Shown here piece by piece: positions 37,416 through 48,190 of a stretch of DNA of 64,000 nt. This DNA is from Anisodus tanguticus (taxonomy: Eukaryota > Streptophyta > Magnoliopsida > Solanales > Solanaceae), in contig CM067543.1 in NCBI GenBank assembly GCA_034509755.1, positions 15,810,954 through 15,874,953 of the forward strand. The letters run 5' to 3'. The position numbers and the translations under genes are program-made. The number at the start of each line of letters is the position of its first letter. Positions within the stretch are counted from its first letter, which is position 1. The notes beneath the pieces were generated by a model. The model had not been told where the DNA came from. It saw nothing but the letters and a program-made list of their open reading frames with translations, and searched no databases.

Positions 37416-39712
37416 ATGACTTATTCAGGTGCATCCGAACAGACTGGTCTGAGACTTATCACTCTCCCGGGAGATGAATCAGGAGCTTCAGAAAGGGAGG
37501 ATACTACCGTCCAGGAAAAATACATCGCCCAACTATTACAACAGATGGCAGCCATGCAGACTGAGATAGAGCGGATCCAAAATCTCACCAACCTGTCGAT
37601 TAGCGCCAATACCCCACTCCCTGAACAAGGGACGAATGCAACTGCACCACAAACTTTTTCAATCTCATGAACAACCATTTTCTCAAAATCGCCCCGAAAA
37701 TTCGCCACTAAGCAAAATCAATCCAGAACACACTAACCCACAAGCTAGTCCACAACAAAGCCCGCTACAAAATGATCCGGCATCCTTCACAACTCCACAT
37801 ACCCAAATTACCCCACTTATCCAAAGCACCCCTTCCACGCAAAATCACCCGACAGCCCAACACATATAGATGACACACGTCGCTGATCCCAACGAGCAGC
37901 ATGTGCCACCAGTATATGCAACGGAAGCTCAACCTTTTACTACCACAGTACCAAACATGGCTCTTCAGGAAATCGGCCAGTGTGAAGAAATGGACAGGCA
38001 GGTAAGGATCAGAACCGATGAAGGTGTGGCGAGAGAGATTCATAGCCTAAAAGAAGCATTCAATAATATCCAAACCAGCAAGGGGCATGAAGGACTCGAG
38101 TACGAAGATATGTGCATGCATCCCGACATTGAATTACCTGTCGGATATAAAATAACAAAATTTGACTTGTTCGATGGGAAAGGAAATCCTTACTCTCATT
38201 TGAGATCGTACTGCGACAAACTGGTTGGGGTAGGTAAAAACCAGGCCATCATAATGAAATTATTCATAAGGAGTTTAACAGGAGAAGCACTCGACTGGTA
38301 CACAAGCTAGGACCCGCCAAAATGGCATGACTGGGGCACAATGGCACAAGATTTCGTGGACAGATTTAAGTTCAACACTGACACAATCTTGGATAGATTT
38401 TATTTGATGAAGTTGGAAAAGAAGTCCACAGAGACCTTCAGAGAATATTCCATGAAATGGAGGGCAGAAGCAGCAAAAGTGAGATGACCACTCTCTTTGT
38501 ACAATCTTTGAAAGATGCAACATACTATGAGAGAATGATAAGCGTCATAGGACGGAGTTTCTCTGAAGTTTATAAGGATGGGAGATTTCATAGAAGAGGG
38601 AATCAGAACGGGAAGAATTACAAACTTTGTAGCATTACAAGCAACGAGGGAGACAATCCAGTTTGACTCATTTGAGGGAGCAGCGAAGAGGAAGAGAGAC
38701 GGAAAGTCCCCTGTCATGATGGTTCGGAAACATAGGCCAAATCAAATATCAACCTACCAAATGCCATCACCTCAGCCTCCCTACTACAATCAAAACAACC
38801 TAAGTGCTCATCTTTCCTATTATAGCCCATACGTCCAAAGCCCTCAACCTTATTATCCATACCCACCTGGTCCCTACCCTGTCTACCATACCCAGCCAAT
38901 ATATAGCCTGCCCCGAGCACCTGTCTATCCAAATCCCCTGCAATATCAGCCCGCATACTTACCTCAGCCACGAGTCCATCTACCAAACGCACCCAGACCC
39001 CGTGGAAAACACGAAAGAAAGCCGTAAAAAACTATACACCTTTAGCCGAAACTCGAGCCCAGTTGTATGAACGACTGAGAACCGCAGGGATACTCCAGCC
39101 TATCCAAGGAAATGTCCCCAATCCTGTTCCAAAATGGCACGATGAGACTAAGTATTGTGCGTACCACTCGGGAATCCCTGGGCATGACACTGAAAATTGC
39201 TATGCCCTCAGAGACAAAATCGAGGCATTGATCAAAGAAGGAGTTATCCAACTAAAAGTATCTTTCTCTAATGTAAACAATAACCCTTTGCCAAATCATG
39301 ACGATGCCAATGTGAACATGATTACGGTTGCTGAAGAACACAATTTGGAAGGGACTATTATGCCAGTCCGAGAAAGGAAAATGTTGAATCATCGACCTTT
39401 ATTACCCCTATGATTACAGTCCAAGTGAAGGCACCGTTTGGAGTAGAAACACTTCCTCCAAAGCCGCGGACCATGGCACCATCTGTTCTTGGAAAAGTCT
39501 TATCAACCAATCTCCGAAGTAAGGGAGATGCTCATTTACCAAAGCATGTTCCGCCTCTAGGTCAGTCATTTGTCAAAGCATGCGCCAATCAGGAATCAAA
39601 GGAGGACAATGCAGCCAACCTGGTGAAAGGATTCAAAAGATTTTTCATTGCTGAAAAAGAAGCAAAATGCAATATGATTCTCAGTAATTACGCTAGAGAC
39701 TCAACCATTTAG
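37416..39712 (+). pseudogene. Ogre/Tat-type gag relic
   Basis: An ATG at 37416 opens an N-terminal part with a coiled-coil-like 'EKYIAQLLQQMAAMQTEIERI'. The frame shifts near 37640, has a TAG at 37867-37869, then encodes the capsid segment 'PVGYKITKFDLFDGKGNP', 'SYCDKLVGVGKNQAIIMKLF', 'SLTGEALDWYTS' (stop at 38308-38310), 'FVDRFKFNTD' and 'ETFREYSMKWRAEAAKV', then a further frameshift. A Pro/Tyr/Gln-rich linker follows (38760-39010). A zinc-finger-like 'CAYHSGIPGHDTENC' lies at about 39159-39203, then a tail ending at 39712. Residues are typical of the Tat branch. At least two stops and three frame changes make it inactive. Confidence 0.88.
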
Positions 39713-40039
39713 GATGCAGAGCAAGGAGATGATTTGGGAAAATTGAACTCGATTGAGGCACAATCACATATATGCATTTAATATGTTTTACCTCCACCTT
39801 TTGAAAGCTCAAAATGACAAATCTGCATTGCTTTTGCTATTTTAAAATCTGTTTTGTTCAATAATTTTCTTTTCTTTATCATGCAAACTAATTTGTCGGT
39901 AATATGTGACATATAATGAAACAAGCAAACAAGGTCCCAAACAACAAGCAAGGATTCGAAGAATATAAGGAAGACTCACGACCGGAAGAATTGGGGCATT
40001 TTTTTGGAATAAGTCAAAGCCAGATTTGGATGAAACATC
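39713..40039 (+). other. Deletion-junction region between gag and integrase scrap
   Basis: No domain seen. In complete Tat/Ogre elements several kilobases of protease, RT, RNase H and integrase coding sequence lie here, so the pol deletion must fall in or next to this stretch. Confidence 0.5.
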
Positions 40040-40283
40040 AAGATGGTTGATAGTTACAAGCATTGGCACGGACGTTTGCCATTTGTACTCTTAGGCAACT
40101 GCACTACAATCAGGACTTCTACTAGGGCAATGCTATACCTTTCGAAGCCAAGTGGATACAGAATCATATACTAAGAGACTGATTGATGAAAAGCAGATGG
40201 ACGCAGTTGTCCGGGGCAACCTTATCAGAATAGAATGGCCAAAAACCATCAATGCAGATGCAGTGAAGAGATACCATATCTAA
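40040..40283 (+). pseudogene. Integrase C-terminal scrap of Tat/Ogre pol
   Basis: The frame at 40040 reads 'KMVDSYKHWHGRLPFVLLG' and 'TTIRTSTRAMLY', which corresponds to the conserved 'K-M-x-x-Y-K-x-W-H-x-x-L-P-F-A-L' and 'RTSxRTSTGATPY' region near the end of the integrase catalytic core in Tat elements. A second piece ending at TAA 40281-40283 reads 'TINADAVKRYHI', like the usual last residues of Tat Pol. Between them roughly 150 residues of the normal protein are missing. This is the only visible remnant of pol. Confidence 0.72.
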
Positions 40284-40329
40284 GATTAGTTATTCTCTAT
40301 GTAATACTTTTTCTATGTTGTAAAAGTTG

Positions 40330-40605
40330 ATCTCCCTCGGCAGGATACGCATAGAACCCACGTAGGGTTTCGTCTCTTTAAGACAGAAATTTCCCAAAAA
40401 ATCGCATTTGTTTACTTGTAACCATGAACTCCGTTATGACCTGATTCCCTCGGCGGGATACGTAGGCGGCCACATCAGCTTCGGTCCCATCTTTAGGAAA
40501 CCCTTACAATCTCCTTTGCTTGTAATGAACTACGTCATGACCTGATTCCCTCATGGGGATACGTAGGAGGCCTAAATCGGCTTCGGTTCCACCATTAGGA
40601 AATCT
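40330..40605 (+). repeat. ~101-bp tandem repeats with GGGATACGTAGG
   Basis: Three units, the first partial, share TGACCTGATTCCCTCGGCGG and ACGTAGGCGGCC or variants. Units two and three start at 40437 and 40538. Repeats of this wording are common in the non-coding 3' part of Tat/Ogre elements. Confidence 0.85.
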
Positions 40606-40858
40606 TTTTCTTTTTCTCACATATGACAAAATGCTCCCATCTGATCACCCTGATAGGACAGGAAAGAAATCTACACAAGACTCGGTTGTCCGTTCGAAAG
40701 TTCATCCTCCTCACATATCGGAAACTGGGGCATTTTTAAGGAATCACTGCGAGAGGACGCCGATAAACATGGAAAAGCATCGGCAAACTAAGTCTTCAGC
40801 CAGAAGAAGGATTTTGGATAAGACGTTTGCTTTGTTTCACCGCATGTCACTGCTCGAC

Positions 40859-41215
40859 AGAACTTTTTACATAAATGCATACTTTCTTATAAGCAAATTA
40901 TTTTCAACAAATATTTTCATTAGAGTTCGACAAGAACTTTTACATAAATGCATACTTTCTTATAAGCAAATTATTTTCAACAAATATTTTCATTAGAGTT
41001 CGACAAGAACTTTTACATAAATGCATACTTTCTTATAAGCAAATTATTTTCAACAAATATTTTCATTAGAGTTCCACAAGAACTTTTACTGATATGCCTA
41101 CTTTCTCATAAGCAAATTATTTTCAACAAAAATTTTCATTTGAGTTCGCCAAGAACTTTTTACTGATATGCATACTTTCTCGTAAACAAATTGTTTTCAA
41201 CAGTTTCCATTAGCG
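40859..41215 (+). repeat. 73-bp tandem repeat, about five units
   Basis: Unit landmarks ACATAAATGCATAC or ACTGATATGCATAC occur at 40869, 40942, 41015, 41088 and 41162, so the period is 73-74 bp. The first three units are almost identical and the last two diverge. Spacing is constant with no variable spacers, so this is a plain tandem repeat. Confidence 0.95.
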
Positions 41216-41449
41216 GTTAGCCAAGACTGGGAACTAGATAGGGGCTACAGGTCCGAATCAGCAGGACATGCAACTATCAAGAGCCAAAGCTACAAAGTCA
41301 ACGCGAATCAACCGCCCCTCCCCCGAACTCACAAATTTTCTTTGAGTACAGGTTCTTCAGGTTGGAAGAAGCAGGGAAGCCACATCACTTATGATCAATT
41401 TCCCAAAGAATTTCGGCATCACAACTCACTACAAGGATTACGTTCCTGT

Positions 41450-42710
41450 TTTGCATCTATACGACGACATCAACATTATGTCCTTACAACAACGTCATCG
41501 CATTACGTTTGTTCAAGGGCGTCATTTCGACTCATAGGGTCGCATTTCTATGTACTCATTCTCCGTTATTTCTGTCTTAGCAGTTCTGCACTAATTTTAC
41601 TTCAAGCTTTAGTTTGCAGGAGCTTTAATTTGCAGGAGCTTCAACCCAACGCCGAACTTCTTACGACAAATCGAGCGACACGCCCATACAATTATTTTTT
41701 ACAGCATTACAACGACGTCAACAGCATTACAATGGGTCTTCAACACAACACATTACAATAACGTCCACGACGTTACGGCAGCACAACAGCTATTTTTTAC
41801 AGCATTACAACGACGTCAACAGCATTACAATGACGTCTTCAAAGACACGTGCCTATTTCTTACAGCAAACATCATTACAACAACGTCATCGACGTTACTG
41901 CAGCACCACAATTATTTTTTACAGCATTACAACGATGTCATTAGCAAACAGCATTACAACGATGTCATCAGCAAACAGCATTACAACAACGTCATCAACA
42001 TTATGACAGCACAACAGCTACATCTTATAGCAGATCGCATTACAGCAACGTCCTCAGCATTATGTCTACACAACACGACTATATGACGACGTCTTTGACA
42101 CAACACGTCCATACAACGACGTCATCAACAACATTACATTCTTGCAACAACAACATCACAATGATGTCTTCAACACAACACGTCCATACAATGACGTCAT
42201 GAACATCATTACAACGACGACATCAGCAACACGCCCATAGAACGGCGTCATCAACAACGCGCCCATACAACGGCGTCATGAACAACACGCCTACGCAATG
42301 GCGTCTTTTGCAAAACAACTATCTTTTACAGCATTACAACGACATCAACAACATTACAATGATGTCATCAGCAAAGCGCCCACACAACGGCGTCATCAAC
42401 AACACGCCCACGCAACGACGTCTTCTGCACAACATTTATTTTTATAGCATTACAATGACTTCAACAACATTACAATGACGTATTCAGCACAACAATTATC
42501 TTTTACAGCAAAACAACATTACAACAACGTCCTCGACGTTACAGGCAGCACAACAACTGTCTTTTACATCACTACAACGACGTCAACAATATTACAACGA
42601 CGTCTTCAACACAACACGTCAATCCAACGACGTCAACAATATTACAACGACGTCTTCAACACAACACGTCAATCCAACGACGTCATTTCAGGCGCCCACC
42701 TTATAATGCG
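41450..42710 (+). repeat. GACGTC-rich degenerate tandem array
   Basis: About 1.25 kb built from short words such as CATTACAACGACGTCAACAG and CAACACGCCCATACAACG. The palindrome GACGTC appears about twelve times, with further one-base variants (GATGTC, GGCGTC, AACGTC). The plus strand is poor in G outside these words. It ends at GGCGCCCACC(T), repeated at 42689 and 42730. Apparent ORFs rich in Asn, Thr, His and Gln are by-products. Confidence 0.85.
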
Positions 42711-43140
42711 GGTATTTTAATTTCAGTCAGGCGCCCACCTCCTAATGCGGGTATTTCCAAGTTATATTCTCTACACTTTTTCTCAGCAGTTATACACAAA
42801 TTTTATCTTAAGCTTTAGTTTGCAGGAACTTTAATTTGCAGGAACTTCATCACAGCGTGGAACTATCTCCTACGGCGAACCGAGGCAAATTGGCCAACGA
42901 CCTGCTTCGAACGTCGTTCCGCTCTTCCCCAATAAGTTTTCACATCTGCAACCAGTGTCATCATAACTCGACACTGGGGAATTATTTCTGGAATCTGCAC
43001 CATCTTCTACAACTTCTCTCCCCTTGGGATTCTATTTCTACCAAGTGCACCCCTAATCTTCCTTCAAGTCCCGTTGATCAGGACAAAATTGGCTACTCAG
43101 TCAACTTCTTTGGCAAAAAAATCTTTCATCATCTCCGGCC

Positions 43141-43153
43141 AAAGAGGGGCATC
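43141..43153 (+). other. Polypurine tract of the Ogre-like element
   Basis: AAAGAGGGGCATC lies immediately before the 3' LTR, in the expected position for the plus-strand primer. Confidence 0.8.
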
Positions 43154-43257
43154 TGTTGACACCCAATTTTGTCCCGTCTTTTCCAATTTATTTGCAATTT
43201 TAAATATTTTTAACACCTCAAAACAATTTTAATCTATATGCATACATGCGTGTATAT

Positions 43258-43316
<59 letters not shown>

Positions 43317-46300
43317 ATTCACATTTTTCACTATCATTTATCATAATCATAAGTTTTATCCGAAAATTCTATGTTATTTTATTCTCACAAAATTGCATCG
43401 CATTTCCATTTTTTTTTAAAGCATTAAACATTTCGCAAATATTATATTTTATTATCACATCGTTATGTTATTTTAAATAATTCACATCTTTTACAAAAAA
43501 AAAAAAAAAAATTAATGTTAAATCCCTTTTATATTCTTAAACCCATAACCTATTCATTTCCCAACCCAAAAAAATTTCTACCCAAACTAAAACCCATTTC
43601 ACCAAAGCCCAACCCATCACCCATTTAATTCTACTCAACCCAAAATAATTCAACTCCCCTTTCTCTTATTTCGGCTCACCCGAAATTCCATCACCCCAGC
43701 CCAAAACCGAAGCCCAACCGTCCATTCCCAATACCCTTATTCCCTTCCCCTTTATTTCCCCCCATTTCCCACAACCCATCAGCCAATCCCGCAGCCCACA
43801 CCCCAATTCAAACCCACCAAAACAGCCCAAACCAAACTCCCCAATTAAATTCCCTTATACCCAAACCCACAAAACAAAGGCCCAATCGGCCAAACCCAAT
43901 TCACCCTCACCCGTTGGCCCACCTAAAACTTCCAACCGGACCGGCCCAATCACCCGACCCATTCCCCTTACCCTTTTAAACCCGTCCCCCTTACCCCATT
44001 TTAAAAAAAAAAAGAAACCCTAACACCCTAACCCCACCAATCCGCCGCACCCTACACCCCTACCCCTACGTCGCCGCACCCTACACCTGACACCACCACT
44101 CTCCAACACCGCCGCCTGACACCACCAACCCCATCACCTCTCACCGCGACCCATACCCCTAAAACCCCGTTCCAAAATCATTGTTTTTGGGCCCTTTATT
44201 TTGAATTTAAGCTCGGTTTTAGGGGGGAAATGGGGCTATAAAAACCCCTTGTGTTCTTCAAGGGAGAAAAGAAAGAAAATGAGGAAAAGGAAAGAAAACC
44301 AAAGGATTTTTCGGAGGTCCGATTGGATATAAAATATTTTTGGTTGTGTTCTTGATTTCAATCATTTTGCCTCCCTTGTTGTTCAAGAATTAAGTCCGAA
44401 AATGTTTGTTCTCCATTGTTTTTGCATCTCCGATTCGGGTCTGATTCAGGTCGGGTCAACTCGACTCGGGTCGACCCGCCGAGTATTATTTCCAGAATTC
44501 TTGCATTTCATATTCTTGTATGTTGGTTATCTGAAATTGGCGAAAATATTCGATTTCGGGTTGCATCTCCGATTCGGGTCGGGTCACTGACCCGGGTCGA
44601 CCCGGTTTGAGCATCATTTCCAGAATTCTTGCATTTCATATTCTTGCATTTTGGTTATCTGAATTTGCTAAAACAAAATCTGATTTGTTGTTGTTCACTG
44701 ATTTTGGGTCGGGTCGACCCGGGTCGTGTTAGAACCATTTTTTTTATTGTTGCTGTTGTTATTATTGGTTATCTGAAATTGATAAAATTATTTGATGTTG
44801 GGTTGAATCTCCAATTCGGGTCGGGTCATTGACTCGGGATAGGTCGACCCGGTTTGGATTTCCCAAATTTCTTGCATTGTTGCTATTGTAATTATTGGTT
44901 ATCTGAAATTGATGAAATTAGTTGATTCCGGGTTGAACACATAATTCGGATCGGGTCGACCCGGTTTGGATTTTCCAAATCTCTTGCATTTCATATCTTG
45001 TATATTGGTTATCTGAAAAAATGAAAAAAAATATGATTCGGGCTGGCATCTGACCCGGGTCGGGTTGACCCGTTTTGGTATATTTCCATATTATGGAATT
45101 TTTATATATTTGTTGCTGGTTATCTAAAAAATCTGAATTTCTGATTTCATTCGGGTCACCGTTCAGGATCCGGGTCGGGTAAAATTTCAGAATTCGGATC
45201 GGACGTTTTAATTGCGAACTGCTTGTTTTTTTTTTTTTTTTTGCATTTTAAACATCTGTTACACAACCTTCTTGCTGTTTCACTGTTTTAACTAATATTG
45301 CATTTAAGCCGATGAAATTGAATTCAAGACCGCACTTTATTTTCGTTTCTCTGTTTTCAGTTTACTGTTTTAAACATCCATGCAACGGATATTTACTGTT
45401 TTACTGTTTTAACCTAAACATCGCATCTTTTTTCAAAAATTGCCTCTGTTTTTTTTTCTTACTTCTTAGTGCCTCTTTGTTTTCTGCTTACTACTGCTGC
45501 TTCCTGTTTCCAATTTAATTTTGCTGATTCGAACACGATACTACACTGGCCGAAGAAAAATATCCGTCGATTTTGAGGCCTCCACAGTCGTAAAGACGGA
45601 AAATATAACTTCTGGGCAAGGATGAGGCTTAAACCTTTTATTTCATCCGAGATCAACATGTTTAGTAGGCGAGGTGACTAAAATAACCAACCAGTTATAT
45701 ATTCGCAGCCACGACGTGATTATAGTGATCTTTTCTTTTCATCCGAGAGACCAACACGTTTAGTAGGCGAGACAATCAAAATAACCACTTAGTCATATGT
45801 TTGCAGCCACGACGTGATTGGAATGGTCTTTTCAAAATTTAAGTCTGAGCCCTCCGTGATCAAAACGCTCACTGTTTTGGTTACGGATCCGAAGTTATTT
45901 GTTTTTTTAAACTGTTTCTAACCGTTTGTTCTTGACATCTTGCAAGAAACAAAGTCAATGAAGGCAGATACTCCGGAGATTATTTATGTCGTTGTTTTTA
46001 CTTTCTTTAATTCAGCGTTATCTCGCTCTGTATTGTAATAATATTTATTGCACTTATGTAATTTATTGAAATGCTTAGAATAGGTAGACTTAGAATTAAT
46101 TCATAGGATAGTCTGAAATTGGAAATTCGTCGCTAGCTTATTTACTTGTAGGCTCGGTTAATTCAAACTTAGAAATCCTTCGCTAGTTATTTTTTTAGGC
46201 TCATGATGCATGTTCAAAATTTTCTAAACAACTTTGGTCATCTTTTATTCGCTTTATCAATCATACAAATAAGTTTATCTTTTAATTTGCAACTCAATGA

Positions 46301-46771
46301 TTTCCAAAAGATTTACTTCTTAGGCATTATAAATAATTTTACTATCAATTGTTAAAAATGCATACTTTTCAACTTTTCATGTATTTCTCTTTAAATACCA
46401 TACAAATGCATACTTGTACAAAAATGCATTCTTTTACTAAATACTTGCAATATTAGTTTAACTTTATATTTTTAAAACATGTATTTTCTTACAATAATTA
46501 AACGTGAGTTTGACCGGATAACCGCAAGTCAGCGGATCTTAAAGGATGCCTAACCCCTTCCCTTTAGGATAATAAAGAACCCTTACCTAGAATCTCATTA
46601 GTTTCGCAGACCTTAAAATCGGAGTTTACATTGCAGCATTTAGTTAAAATTTAGGTGTCCTAATTCACCGTAAAAAATAATTAGGTGGCGACTCCTCAAT
46701 CTAATACCCAGGAATAACCGAATACGCCGTGCTCCGCTTTGACCTCGAGCGGGTCAAAATCGGGCGCGACA
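43154..46771 (+). mobile_element. 3' LTR of the Ogre-like element
   Basis: The LTR is 3618 bp, from TGTTGACACCC to GGGCGCGACA. It carries the same TATA box (44237-44244) and features as the 5' LTR. Differences seen are an altered (TA)n/(TTA)n tract at 43254-43318, one fewer GGGTCGACCC unit, and scattered substitutions. The high similarity suggests a fairly recent insertion. Confidence 0.92.
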
Positions 46772-48190
46772 ATCCAACTGTACGGCACTGCTTCGACCAG
46801 AGACTCGACTTTTCAGCGAATAGTACTTTTGGCGCCCGTGAATAGTGATTGTCGCTGGCGAATAGGTTTGATTCATTTGGAGTTGGTACCTCCGGTTACC
46901 CATATCCATTATTTGTCATTATTCTTGTTGTTCCATTTTGTTGCTTCGCTGTATTGATTTGTGACTTTACATTCTGCATATACTTTCATTGTCTTTAGTT
47001 ATAGCATTCTTGGCGTAGTGGTTTTATTTGCCTCTAGATTCTTGCTAACTGGTGCTTTCACTTTGATCCCTTCTTGTTTAAGGGTAAATATTTGAGTCTA
47101 TAGTTTTATATCTGTTTGAGTGGCTTTGGTAACGGATGGTAGACTAGGGTCATGTTCTCGATCGGGGATGGGGATGAGGGTTTGGCTGGGTAAGTGGGGT
47201 AAGGGAGACGGTAGGCTAAGAATAGTGTCTTGGAACATTGGAACTTTAGGGGAAGTCCATAGAGATAGTTAAGATTCATAAGAAGAGGAGGATTAATATA
47301 GTATATGTCTAGTAGACCAAATGGGTAGGACCTAAGGCTAAGGATGTGCACATGTATAAGTTATGGTTCTCGGGTAGATCGAGGTATAAGAATGGGGTAG
47401 GCATTTTAGTAGACAGCGAGCTAAGGGATCAGGTGGTAGAGGTTAGGAGGGTCAATTACAGGGTGATGGCGATTAAGTTGGTAGTTAAAGGGTTCACCAT
47501 GAATATTATTAGTACTTATTCACCACAGGCGGGCTTGGACGAGGAGGAGAAGAGGCGTTTTTGGGAGGATTTAGATGAGGTAGTGGGTGGTATACCACCC
47601 ACTGAGATGTTATTTATAGGAGGAAATTTCAATAGACATATCGGGTCACTTCGGAGGGTTATGATGACGTACATGGAGTCTTTAGCCTCGGGGACAAGAA
47701 TGGGAGAGGCATCTCACTTTTGGAGTTCGCTAGAGCTGATGGGATGATGATAGCTGATTCGAGGTTCATGAAGAAGGATGAGTGACTTTCCGTAGTTTGG
47801 TGGCTAAGACTCAGATAGAATTTTTGCTCCTTAGAAAGGTAGACAAATATCTTTGTAAAGATTTCAAGGTTATTCTGAAGGAGGATCTTACAACCCGACA
47901 TAAGCTTTTAGTGATGAATTTAGAGAAGAAGAAGAGGGTTGTGGATTACAAGTTAAGAATCAAATAGGGGAGTTTAACCATGACTAGTGCAAATGAGATG
48001 GGGGAGAGGTTGATGACCAAGGGGGCTTGGGGGAGCAGTGGGGATACGACTGGTATGTGGGACAGGACGACCAGTTGCATTCGAGAGGTAGCTAGAGAAG
48101 TGCTTCTGGTCTCGATAGGTAGCCGTGGTGGGCATCAAGGGGACTGGTGGTGGAATGGTAAATTTTAAGATAAGGTGGAAGCGAAACATT
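46772..48190 (+). pseudogene. RTE-type LINE: leader and endonuclease relic
   Basis: The leader runs to about 47200. The apurinic/apyrimidinic-like endonuclease domain then starts near 47229 ('SWNIGTL') and continues with 'TKWVGPKAKD', 'YKNGVGILVDSELRDQVVE', 'EEKRRFWEDLDEVV', 'FIGGNFNRHIG', 'TQIEFLLLRK', 'DLTTRHKLLVMNLE' and 'GGHQGDWWWN'. This nicks target DNA in live LINEs. Here the conserved Gln-Glu before 'TKW' is replaced by two TAG codons (47310-47315), and the usual 'GGDFN' reads 'GGNFN', so two catalytic residues are gone. Several frameshifts follow. The RT and 3' end are absent: the sequence switches to LTR near 48190. Confidence 0.88.

Larger units (their letters stand above)
32707..46771 (+). 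mobile_element. 14-kb Tat/Ogre-like gypsy element, non-autonomous
   Basis: Both LTRs begin TGTTGACACCC and end GGGCG(T/C)GACA, and the 5-bp duplication ATCCA flanks the element (32702-32706 and 46772-46776). Total length is 14,065 bp. Order: 5' LTR, primer site, leader, damaged gag, integrase C-terminal scrap, three tandem-repeat arrays, polypurine tract, 3' LTR. Protease, RT, RNase H and most of integrase are missing, so movement would have needed enzymes from a complete relative. Lineage is judged from gag and integrase residues, very long LTRs and the primer site. Confidence 0.9.

Noticed and set aside
40859..41215. Regular 73-bp spacing suggesting a CRISPR-like array
   Set aside because: Whole units repeat with no unique spacers and the context is a plant retrotransposon.
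41342..42720. Asn/Thr/His/Gln-rich ORFs in the GACGTC array
   Set aside because: Products of a tandem array; frames differ from unit to unit and no domain is present.
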